A stretch of 64,000 nucleotides of DNA, taken from assembly GCA_016218915.1 (NCBI GenBank), contig JACRCQ010000077.1, positions 62,001 through 126,000 on the forward strand, read 5' to 3'. This document shows, piece by piece, positions 52,319 through 59,210 of the stretch. Source of the DNA: Deltaproteobacteria bacterium (GTDB lineage Bacteria; Myxococcota_A; Polyangia; Polyangiales; Polyangiaceae). Positions within the stretch are counted from its first letter, which is position 1; every line of letters starts with the position of its first letter. Below the pieces are notes generated by a model. The model ran no database searches. It saw only the letters and a program-made list of their open reading frames with translations, and was not told where the DNA came from. Both the position numbers and the translations under genes were made by a program.

Positions 52319-52905
52319 CGGACCTACGGGAATCCTGGGCCCGCACGACGGCGCATTTGTCGAGAGCGGCCGAGCTGTCGACGGGCCAGGACCTGTCCCA
52401 ATTTCGCGAGTACTTGGAGCACAACGAACTTCAACTCGCTGCCGACGTGCTGACTGAACTGGCCGACGAGCACGGACAGCTACCGCGCGCGTTCTGGGAA
52501 GCGCTGCAATACGCCTACGAGAATATGGGTCTCGAGAAGAACGCGAAGGTCTGTCGCTTTCGGATGTACGAGGCCGAACACGGCTTTGTGGAAGCCCGCT
52601 TGTCGTTGCTGCCGGCCAGCGCTGGGGGCCGTTCAAACCCGATCTTCACCGACTACCGACCCGACTGGAACATCGGCAATCGGACCGACCCGGGTGAACT
52701 GGAGCTCAACGGCGCGCGGGTCAGCCTCGAAGACTGCGAACATATCGAGCCCGGAGGTTCGGACGTCGTACGGCTCCACCCTACCTTGCCGGAGGAATGG
52801 GGGCATCTGCAGCGAGGCGCAGAAATCAACATGCACGAGGGATCGCGCGTCGTGGGCAAAGCGGTGGTAACGCGCGTGGCGCTGCGACGGGAGCCTTCGT
52901 CGTGA
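52315..52905 (+). CDS. Helical domain plus EF-Tu domain III-like protein
   Basis: 196 residues from ATG 52315, overlapping upstream and downstream genes by four bases each. N-terminal 90 residues are helical (QFREYLEHNELQLAADVLTE; LPRAFWEALQYAYENMGLEK), like small immunity-type helical domains. The C-terminal 95 residues follow the beta-barrel pattern of EF-Tu domain III: NPIFTDYRPDWNIGNRTD, VSLEDCEHIEPGGSDVVRLH and GAEINMHEGSRVVGKAVVTR, where HEGSRVVGKAVVTRV echoes the 'REGGRTVGAGVVTKI' end of EF-Tu. There is no GTPase domain. A role in sensing or guarding translation factors is conceivable but inferred only. Confidence 0.6.
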   Translation: MTDLRESWARTTAHLSRAAELSTGQDLSQFREYLEHNELQLAADVLTELADEHGQLPRAFWEALQYAYENMGLEKNAKVCRFRMYEAEHGFVEARLSLLPASAGGRSNPIFTDYRPDWNIGNRTDPGELELNGARVSLEDCEHIEPGGSDVVRLHPTLPEEWGHLQRGAEINMHEGSRVVGKAVVTRVALRREPSS

Positions 52906-54524
52906 AGCCGCACCTCGGCCTTGCCCTCGAGGCTGAACTCTCGCCATCCAGGTTCGCTGAAGTCGGGCGTCCGGCGGGTGCCTATCGACGAGAGGATGGA
53001 GGTGTCCTCGCATTGGTGAGTGACTTCGATTCTCTCTACTGGCCAGGGAGGGCACTCTACGAGGGGCATCGCCTTCGCCACCGGATCTGCATCTACTCTG
53101 GCAATCTTGGGGCTCGCCTCGGCGTGTTCGACGGGGCGCGATTCACGATCAACGATGTCGCGTTCCACCCGACGTTGCCGATGATTGCAATCGCGACCGG
53201 TTGCTACGACGGAGGTTGGTTCTTCGAAGGTGAATTGCTGCTGTGGAATTGGGAAACCAACCGCTCGCATCGGGTTCTATCGGAGAACCGGGACGTTTCG
53301 CGAGTGCGGTTTGTCAACGGGGACTCGCTCGCCGTGCTGCTGCGGCCGCGCGATGAAGAGGAGTATGGCGAATCGGTCGCATTCGAAACGTTTGTCGGCG
53401 GAGTGATTGCGGATCTGCGGTCCTCTGCGGACCTGGGTCTGCGCGACGGTGAAGCCGACCCGCGAATATCGACATTCGTCGCCGCCGCACCGACCGCACT
53501 CCAGTTCGAGTGCGGCGTCTACAAGCCCGAAACTCACAAAGCGCAGTGGGACTTGGCCATGGGTGGCACGGACTTCGAAGCTCGGCATCGTGTCTGGGAC
53601 ATCGCTTGGACCGGCGCCGAACGGGTGCTGGCCGTGCATGACTGTTGCCACGCCGAGGAGTGGACGACGGCAGGTCGACGAAGCCTCTATATTCAAGGCG
53701 CTGGACACGGGGTCCAAGTGCTGGAGCGCGCGGGCTCCATGCTCGTAAACGTGGTCGAACGCGGGAACGCATTCACCGGGGCCGCCGACAAGTGCGGGCT
53801 CTTTGAAGTTCGCGATGACCGCCTGCACTCGATCGCACACTTCGACGGCGGCATGCTGTTCTCGGTCGACCGTGCGGGGAGGCTCCTCTGCCGAGACACG
53901 GGCGACTTGGAGCGAAAGCGGGCTCGATGCGACCGCCTGCTGAACTCCGACGGACGGGAAGAACTCGCCAACGACCTCGGGCACTTCGATTGTTTCAATC
54001 ACTCCATTCGACTCGATGGCGGGAAAGGCCTCTACTTCCTGCGTGGCACGCCGGCGTCGTCACATCAAGGCAAGGTTCTGTGCCTGGTCGACGCGATGAA
54101 CAGAGTTCAGGAGTGCTTTCGGTGGGACCCAGAGCAAAGCCACCTCATGTGCAGCACCGCACGCTTGATGGCAGACGGCTCGCTGGTGCGTGCGTTTCGA
54201 GTCCACGATCCACAGCCATCGAATTTCGGCGCGTTCATCGAGGCGCTGGAGATGCCATCGGGCCGCCCTCGGTGGCGGCGATCATTCACTGCACTGGCCA
54301 CCGCACTTGAACCCATCGGGCACAGTTCGCGGCTCGTGTACGCGCTGACCGACGGGACGCTCGGAGTGCTTGATGCGAAATCCGGCGACCTGCTGCACGA
54401 GGAGCGCGTTGAGGTCCACGGGGTAAACACGATGGTGCTTTCGCTCTGCGCGCAAGGTGATCGGGTCGCTTGCGGAACTCTCGATGGCAGGGTGCTGCTC
54501 CTGCGAATAGGGGCGGGCCGGTGA
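52902..54524 (+). CDS. Large WD/beta-propeller-like protein
   Basis: 540 residues from GTG 52902, overlapping the previous stop as GTGA. No signal peptide. At least six WD-like or Kelch-like strands recur: FTINDVAFHPTLPMIAIATG, LLLWNWETNRSHRVLSENRD, SRVRFVNGDSLAVLLRPRDE, HRVWDIAWTGAERVLAVHDC, LGVLDAKSGDLLHEERVEVH and GDRVACGTLDGRVLLLRIG. This predicts a cytosolic beta-propeller platform for protein binding. It is a third propeller next to the two in the ternary system, but on the opposite strand and in a different operon. Partner unknown. Confidence 0.68.
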   Translation: MKPHLGLALEAELSPSRFAEVGRPAGAYRREDGGVLALVSDFDSLYWPGRALYEGHRLRHRICIYSGNLGARLGVFDGARFTINDVAFHPTLPMIAIATGCYDGGWFFEGELLLWNWETNRSHRVLSENRDVSRVRFVNGDSLAVLLRPRDEEEYGESVAFETFVGGVIADLRSSADLGLRDGEADPRISTFVAAAPTALQFECGVYKPETHKAQWDLAMGGTDFEARHRVWDIAWTGAERVLAVHDCCHAEEWTTAGRRSLYIQGAGHGVQVLERAGSMLVNVVERGNAFTGAADKCGLFEVRDDRLHSIAHFDGGMLFSVDRAGRLLCRDTGDLERKRARCDRLLNSDGREELANDLGHFDCFNHSIRLDGGKGLYFLRGTPASSHQGKVLCLVDAMNRVQECFRWDPEQSHLMCSTARLMADGSLVRAFRVHDPQPSNFGAFIEALEMPSGRPRWRRSFTALATALEPIGHSSRLVYALTDGTLGVLDAKSGDLLHEERVEVHGVNTMVLSLCAQGDRVACGTLDGRVLLLRIGAGR

Positions 54525-54569
54525 GGCGAACTGTAATTGTTCCTGGAGCAAGACGCGCGCAGGTGCGTC

Positions 54570-55361
54570 ATGACCCCTGAGCAGATCAACGAGGTCTGGT
54601 CGATGGTCGACCGCGCGTACCTCGCGGAAGTCGCGCACCGCGGGCCGGCGCCGGTGTTCGCTATGATCAGCAGCGCCCATTTGTACGGCTTCGCGTCGCC
54701 GGATAGCGACGTCGATTTGCGAGGGGCGTTCTTGTTGCCGACGCGCAGCATTCTGGGTCTGCGCCCGCCCTCCGAGACCATCACCGTCAGTGACAAGAGC
54801 CGCATCGACCTCGACTGGGAGGCACACGACCTTCGCAAGTTCGCCCGGCTGATGACGAACCACAACGGATACGTGCTCGAGCACCTCTTCTCGCCGCCGG
54901 TCGTTGTGTCGACCCCTGCCTTCGAGGAGTTGCGCGAGCTCGGGCGCGGATGCATCACCAGGCAGACGGTTCGCCACTACCAGTGGTTTTGCTCGCGGAC
55001 GACGCAAGCGCCTCCATGAGCCAGATCCGACGGCAAAGCACCTGTTGTATGTGCATACCGAGTGCTCCTTTCGGGCATCCACCTGATGCGCACGGGCGAG
55101 GTCATTGCGATCGTCAACGTGTTGAACGACGCCTTTCGCATAAGCCCAGTCAGCGATCTCGTCGAGAGGAAGAAGCAAGGCGCTGAGAAAATGCGCCTGG
55201 AGGCGGCGGAGATAGTGCAGCACGAGAAGGTGCTGGATGAGCTCGATGCTGTCCTGGCAGAGGCTCACGCCGCGAGCGGTCTCCCGGATGAACCTACGAC
55301 GAACTCTGCGCTCGACGACTTCGTGATCCGGGTCCGGCTCGAACAGTCGGGGGCCACATGA
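54570..55361 (+). pseudogene. Frameshifted nucleotidyltransferase-family gene (COG3541-like)
   Basis: From ATG 54570 the frame has the nucleotidyltransferase motif MISSAHLYGFASPDSDVDLR and DLDWEAHDLRKFARLMTNHN. The protein then continues in a second frame (GFARGRRKRLHEPDPTAKHL, LYVHT) and in a third (RVLLSGIHLMRTGEVIAIVN and ALDDFVIRVRLEQS), which together equal a full-length family member. The shifts lie near 54,985 and 55,063. The catalytic GS/SAHxYGxxSPDSDxD motif is intact, so the gene was functional until recently. Other family members act in predicted RNA-repair or toxin-like clusters. Confidence 0.7.
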
Positions 55362-55471
55362 ACCTTGACCTCGCGCGGGACACAATCTTCGTCACCCTGG
55401 CGGGCAGCCATGCCCATGGCACAGCGCGTGAGGGATCGGACGTAGCGCGCGGCCGCTGCCGGAGTCCATGA
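55358..55471 (+). pseudogene. N-terminal fragment of a second nucleotidyltransferase gene
   Basis: ATG 55358 overlaps the stop of the preceding pseudogene (ATGA). The 37 codons read MNLDLARDTIFVTLAGSHAH GTAREGSDV in two parts, the start of another nucleotidyltransferase with motif GSHAHGTAREGSD, which breaks before the second catalytic aspartate and stops soon after. Together with its neighbour it marks a lost two-gene nucleotidyltransferase unit. Confidence 0.6.
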
Positions 55472-55513
55472 CTCTCGCGACGAGATCGCCAGACGGCAGC
55501 TTCACCGCCAACA

Positions 55514-56113
55514 TCATGGAGGCTCGCCCGGACCATCAACCTCCAACATCCAGATGCCGTACACGCGGAACGGCGCGTGCTCCGGCACCCGCTCGTCCGT
55601 GAGGCGACGAAACGACAGCGCATCGGTGATCTCGGCGAAGAGGCCGTGGTGGTTGAGTCGCGAAGCCCATGGCGGTCGAAGGACATCCACCTCGCCGAGT
55701 CCGTAGCCGCAGTTGCTGAGTCCGCTTGTCGTGCTGTCGGCCACGTCGAACCCCAGGAACTCCCAGGTCGGTTGCGGGCACAACTCCACGTTGGTGCCCA
55801 TGCTTCTTGCGAGGGTCCTTTCCTCCTGTGGGTCTTCGGCAACGACGCCAATGACAATGGCAACCCCATCGTCAACGCCTGCCCAGCTTCTGACCCCCTC
55901 GATCACCGCCTCGACGCTGATCCATGGAAGGGGCGTGCCCGACGTCTGTCCATCCGGGCCTCGAGCGCGGCCCCAGACGTTCGGGTCCACGGACAACGGC
56001 CGCACAACATCAGGTCGAAGCAGGTACTTCTCCCGCCGGTCCTTCGTCCAGTGCTCGTTGGGTCGAGCCGGATGCTCGCGAATGTCCGATCCGGCGTAGA
56101 GAATGCGCGTCAT
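55514..56113 (-). CDS. Hypothetical protein, possibly immunity-type
   Basis: 199 residues, no signal peptide or membrane segment. Composition is ordinary with a Trp/Gly-rich middle (LPWISVEAVIEGVRSWAGVD) and an Asp/Cys segment (VADSTTSGLSNCGYGLGEVD). The end reads RVYGIWMLEVDGPGEPP. Single-gene unit, convergent with the broken nucleotidyltransferase genes and just left of the tRNA-Leu fragment, so it marks the last chromosomal gene before the integrated element. Family not recognised. Confidence 0.55.
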   Translation of the reverse strand: MTRILYAGSDIREHPARPNEHWTKDRREKYLLRPDVVRPLSVDPNVWGRARGPDGQTSGTPLPWISVEAVIEGVRSWAGVDDGVAIVIGVVAEDPQEERTLARSMGTNVELCPQPTWEFLGFDVADSTTSGLSNCGYGLGEVDVLRPPWASRLNHHGLFAEITDALSFRRLTDERVPEHAPFRVYGIWMLEVDGPGEPP

Positions 56114-56199
56114 CGATCCCGCCTTGCACAGCCAGGGGCGGCAAAGGGACGTGCCCAGGCCCGCGTGCCGGGCGGTTCGCCCTGGAATATCTCAGCTAA

Positions 56200-56586
56200 G
56201 TGCACGAGGGGGGAATCGAACCCCCAAGCCTTTCGGCGCTGGAACCTAAAGGTGATCCACCTGATACGGATAGCACCGAAGCGCTGCAAACGTCGACACC
56301 CTTGGACACAGCTCGCAACGTATCGGACCCGTCCACGCACCCCCTTTGCGCTTCGTTTGCGATTCCCGGCGGCGTCCCTGGACAGCCAACCCACGATGCC
56401 GGGACGGCCGACGACACCCCCCGAACGACCCTGATCCGGGCGCTGGCTGACAGCGTGGGACGTCTTGCCGCCGCGGGTGACCTGGCGGCCGCGCGCGTAG
56501 CCTCCGATGCCCTGGCGAGCCTGCTCCGGGATGGATCGGGCAACGCTGCCGAGGTGGTCGACCTCGCACGCCACAAGCGGCGATAG
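56200..56586 (+). CDS. Small protein at the element border
   Basis: Open frame of 128 residues from GTG 56200. The first 17 codons merely translate the tRNA fragment (HEGGIEPPSLSALEPK), so a later start is likely, for instance TTG 56302. The C-terminal 60 residues look real: RTTLIRALADSVGRLAAAGD, LAAARVASDALASLLRDGSG and EVVDLARHKRR, a two-helix unit with a basic tail. No function known; phage-encoded helper or accessory protein is possible. Confidence 0.45.
   Translation: MHEGGIEPPSLSALEPKGDPPDTDSTEALQTSTPLDTARNVSDPSTHPLCASFAIPGGVPGQPTHDAGTADDTPRTTLIRALADSVGRLAAAGDLAAARVASDALASLLRDGSGNAAEVVDLARHKRR
56201..56250 (-). repeat. attR/attL-type site: duplicated 3' half of tRNA-Leu(UAG)
   Basis: Read on the minus strand from 56250, the 50 bases start in an anticodon loop (TTTAGGT, anticodon UAG) and continue through the 3' anticodon strand TCCAG, a leucine-type long variable arm (GCC GAAA GGC), the T arm GGGGG TTCGATT CCCCC and the 3' acceptor CTCGTGC with discriminator A. 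The 5' half is absent: bases beyond 56250 do not fit a tRNA. This is the footprint of integration into a tRNA-Leu gene. The intact tRNA should lie to the right, at the far end of the element. Confidence 0.85.
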
Positions 56587-56706
56587 CAGGGGCTATCAGT
56601 TCGGCAAGCCAGCCTGTCTACTCCTGTAAACATCCGTTGAACTCGACGTACTCTTCACCGAAACACCGTTGACCGGCGCGCCGGTGTTCGATACTAACGA
56701 CGCCAA

Positions 56707-56742
56707 GACGCGCCCACCCGGGACTCCGGGGCTGGGCGCGTC
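56707..56742 (+). terminator. Strong two-step hairpin
   Basis: Outer perfect stem GACGCGCCCA / TGGGCGCGTC (10 bp), continuing as CCCGG / CCGGG around a GACT loop with a two-base bulge. It lies in the 208-bp gap between the border gene and the first DNA-binding gene. Probably a terminator insulating the element from the chromosome; it could also be a recombinase accessory site. The palindrome CCGGCGCGCCGG nearby, about 56,672-56,683, is separate. Confidence 0.55.
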
Positions 56743-56794
56743 GTCGTTTGTGGTGTCCCCTTGTGGACAACTAGGGGACAGAAAGGCTCGCCCA

Positions 56795-57001
56795 ATGCGC
56801 GCTATTGATCCCACGTACACGCCATTTCAGCAGCTCCAGATCCGTGCTCGGTCTGGGTGTGCCGAACGCACCCTGAAGCGATACCTGCAGGGAGAATCGG
56901 TGCGTTCAACGAGCGCCGCCCGCATCGAAAGGGCTCTGCGGGAACTTCGCCTTCCTCTGCCCGAGCCGGCGTCCGTCGAGCCGATGGCCGCGGCGTGTTG
57001 A
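56795..57001 (+). CDS. Small helix-turn-helix DNA-binding protein
   Basis: 68 residues from ATG 56795. The sequence FQQLQIRARSGCAERTLKRY followed by LQGESVRSTSAARIERALRE is a compact helix-turn-helix of the LacI/lambda-repressor style (SGCAERTLKRYLQG as recognition region). Being the first gene after the border hairpin, it may be the element's immediate-early regulator. Confidence 0.65.
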   Translation: MRAIDPTYTPFQQLQIRARSGCAERTLKRYLQGESVRSTSAARIERALRELRLPLPEPASVEPMAAAC

Positions 57002-57011
57002 GGGCAACGCC

Positions 57012-57359
57012 ATGGCAAGGGGAGCAGACACCGCAAAGCATCGCAGGGCAGTCGCCGCAATCGGCCAGGCGCTCGTGCTGCTCGGGTCGGCAATCCAGGA
57101 CCTACAGGAAGGGCAGCAGAGCAGCGGCGACAAGGACCGCCCCGTGGACGCGTGCACCTACCTGAAAGACGCCCTACCGAAGCGTCGAGTTCTGTCTGCG
57201 TGCAGGTCGGGCGAGTTCCCAGCTCACAAGGTAGGGCGACGCTGGCTGTGCAAGGCGAGCGACGTGGACGCATGGCTTTCCAAGCAGACCGAAGCGGCGC
57301 CGACCGATGCGCCCGTAGCGCTTGCCCGATGGCGCGAGCGAAGGCGGGTAGCGTCGTGA
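57012..57359 (+). CDS. Excisionase/MerR-like small DNA-binding protein
   Basis: 115 residues. The C-terminal part reads RRVLSACRSGEFPAHKVGRR and WLCKASDVDAWLSKQTE, the winged-helix pattern of excisionase (Xis)/AlpA-like proteins ('...LI..G.lPa.KvGr.WlI..~dld~wl'). The N-terminal 50 residues are helical. Ten bases separate it from the previous gene. It may direct excision at the tRNA-Leu site, or act as a transcription factor. Confidence 0.7.
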   Translation: MARGADTAKHRRAVAAIGQALVLLGSAIQDLQEGQQSSGDKDRPVDACTYLKDALPKRRVLSACRSGEFPAHKVGRRWLCKASDVDAWLSKQTEAAPTDAPVALARWRERRRVAS

Positions 57360-57469
57360 TTGTCCGCTCCGATGGCTCGGTCTGGTTGGAGTGGAACGGT
57401 TGGTGGTTGCGCTGTGGGTCCGTCAATTCAGACGGGCTGATGGTGCTTCGTATGTTCGAAGGGAGATGA
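57356..57469 (+). CDS. Short ORF of 37 residues
   Basis: GTG 57356 overlaps the excisionase-like stop as GTGA, and the frame reads SDGSVWLEWNGWWLRCGSVN followed by SDGLMVLRMFEGR, stopping two bases before the next gene's start. Trp-rich and hydrophobic for its size. Coupling on both sides argues that it is translated, but no family or function is known. Confidence 0.45.
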   Translation: MIVRSDGSVWLEWNGWWLRCGSVNSDGLMVLRMFEGR

Positions 57470-57471
57470 CC

Positions 57472-58122
57472 ATGGGACTCGGAGACTGGATCGAGGCAGG
57501 CGCCAACGCCTTCACCGGAGGAGGCTACGGGCTGGCAAAGGACGTCTTTGGTGGGGCCCCAACAGCTGCGACGCCCAGCCAATATCAATTCGACTGGACG
57601 GCGCAGCAAGAGGCCGCAAAGCAGCAGGCGGAATGGAGAGCAAAGCAGTTTGAGCTGGCACAGGCTCTCGAACGGAGAATGAACGGCACCGCGGGCCCCA
57701 CGCCCGAAGAGCTGCAGATGCAGCAGGGGCTCTCGTCCAACGTTGCATCGTCCAATGCCATGGCGGCATCAGCCCAGGGCGGCGGGCTGGCTCACATCCT
57801 CGCCCAGCGCAACGCGCAGCAGCAGCAGGCGCAGATGGGCCAGCAGACGGCCATGGCCGGGATGATTGCCCGTGCCCAGGCGCAGCGCGAAGCAGAGCGC
57901 CAGTTGCAGGCCCTGTACGGCGCTGGACGCGAGGGCGACAGGGGCATGGGACAGCAGGCCATCAACCAGCAGCAGGTCGCGAGCGGGTCGTACAACACGC
58001 TCGAAGGCACCAAGGCGGGCGTCGCATCGGGGAATGCCGATCGCCAGACCGACGAGAAGGTGGCTCGCATGAACGCAGCCGCATCGGTTGCCGGGGCTTG
58101 GGGCGCAGGCGGAAAGAAGTAG
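57472..58122 (+). CDS. Gln/Ala-rich virion-like protein
   Basis: 216 residues from ATG 57472, with GGAG six bases upstream; an ATG at 57466 is also possible. N-terminus GDWIEAGANAFTGGGYGLAK resembles Gly-rich phage internal virion or ejection proteins. A long charged/polar helical region (TAQQEAAKQQAEWRAKQFEL), then Gln-rich repeats (HILAQRNAQQQQAQMGQQTA), end in VARMNAAASVAGAWGAGGKK. It could be an injected head protein or a tail-associated coiled coil. Its position among early genes is unusual for a structural gene. Confidence 0.5.
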   Translation: MGLGDWIEAGANAFTGGGYGLAKDVFGGAPTAATPSQYQFDWTAQQEAAKQQAEWRAKQFELAQALERRMNGTAGPTPEELQMQQGLSSNVASSNAMAASAQGGGLAHILAQRNAQQQQAQMGQQTAMAGMIARAQAQREAERQLQALYGAGREGDRGMGQQAINQQQVASGSYNTLEGTKAGVASGNADRQTDEKVARMNAAASVAGAWGAGGKK

Positions 58123-58164
58123 CCGCGCGCTGGTCGAGCTGATCGACACCGAAAGGAGAGCGGC

Positions 58165-58953
58165 ATGAATCAGACGTCCGATTGCATGACAGCTCTGCCC
58201 TGGTGGCAGGGGTTCGAGCCCGGGCCCGGCTGTGGTCTGGATTCGCTTGCTCTGTCGATCCATGCGTTGTGGCGCTTTCTCGACTTGCAGCCCGGGCAAA
58301 CCACAGAGTTCCGATCGCTGGGGTCGCGCGTCCGGGTGGCATATCCCACGAACCTGCGAAGCGCCATCGCCCTTGCCCGGCAAGCGGACACGTTCACCGA
58401 CTCGATTGGTGCGTTTGTGGTTCCGAATGTGATCTCTGAGGGTGCCGCGTCGAGGTACGAGCCCGATTGCTGGCACGTGGCGGCGCAAGGCTGCGTACGC
58501 AAGGCAGAGGTGACGCACAGACGCGTTGTGTACATCGACGTTGATGCGGAACGCACAAGCGGCACGAACGCCACGAGCGACGAGAAGCGATGCGCTCGAC
58601 GCTTGGCGGACAAGATAGAAACATGGCTCGCCGCGCAGCTTGGAGACCCGCGGTGCATGGGGGCCGGCGACTCTGGCAACGGGACTTCCCTTTTCATCGC
58701 GGTCGACCCCGAACCCTGCAGCCCTCCAACAGATGAGCGGATCTCGGACCACTTGAAGCGCCTAGCAGCTGCGTTCACCGAACCGGGCGCGAAGGTCGAA
58801 ATCAGCATGAGCAACCCCGACCGGCTCGTACCTCTGTTCGGTACGATGAAACGCGAGACCCCGCACACTTCCGACCGACCACACCGGCAGACGCGCTTTC
58901 ATTGCCGCGCGCCGGTAATCCGGATTCCCCTGTCGAGGATCGTTCGACGATGA
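58165..58953 (+). CDS. Primase-polymerase-like (AEP) protein lacking the motif-II histidine
   Basis: 262 residues. AGGAG precedes ATG 58165. Motif I of archaeo-eukaryotic primases appears as HRRVVYIDVDAERTSGTNAT (the hDhD metal pair), motif II as GAGDSGNGTSLFIAVD, where family members have a His (GNGyH) and this one has Ser, and motif III near EISMSNPDRLVPLFGTMKRE. So the fold is recognisable but the nucleotide-handling His is missing. It may be a DNA-binding replication factor rather than an active primase. It neighbours the winged-helix replication protein and helicase genes. Confidence 0.62.
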   Translation: MNQTSDCMTALPWWQGFEPGPGCGLDSLALSIHALWRFLDLQPGQTTEFRSLGSRVRVAYPTNLRSAIALARQADTFTDSIGAFVVPNVISEGAASRYEPDCWHVAAQGCVRKAEVTHRRVVYIDVDAERTSGTNATSDEKRCARRLADKIETWLAAQLGDPRCMGAGDSGNGTSLFIAVDPEPCSPPTDERISDHLKRLAAAFTEPGAKVEISMSNPDRLVPLFGTMKRETPHTSDRPHRQTRFHCRAPVIRIPLSRIVRR

Positions 58954-59210
58954 GCCCCGACCGGATCGTGTTCTTCTCCCGCCGCATCGACGATGCGCAC
59001 TCGCGGCTCGTGGGGACGGGGCTGCTATCCAAGGTCGCGGCGTTCTTTCGCGCCGAAGGCAACGGCCGCTTTGCCGATGCGCTCGAACGCTGCCCGCTCG
59101 ACCGTGTTCCCGCCGTGGTGGACGTGGGCGGTGGCGAAGTGGAGATCGAGGAAGTCGACGGCGGCGCGTGGGTTGCAGCTGCGCCCATGTCGGCGGGAGG
59201 CGCGGCGTGA
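58950..59210 (+). CDS. Small hypothetical protein
   Basis: 86 residues from ATG 58950, overlapping the previous stop (ATGA) and the next start (GTGA). SPDRIVFFSRRIDDAHSRLV and VAAFFRAEGNGRFADALERC are followed by an acidic end (VDVGGGEVEIEEVDGGAWVA). No known motif. Position inside the replication module suggests a replication accessory role. Confidence 0.55.
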   Translation: MSPDRIVFFSRRIDDAHSRLVGTGLLSKVAAFFRAEGNGRFADALERCPLDRVPAVVDVGGGEVEIEEVDGGAWVAAAPMSAGGAA

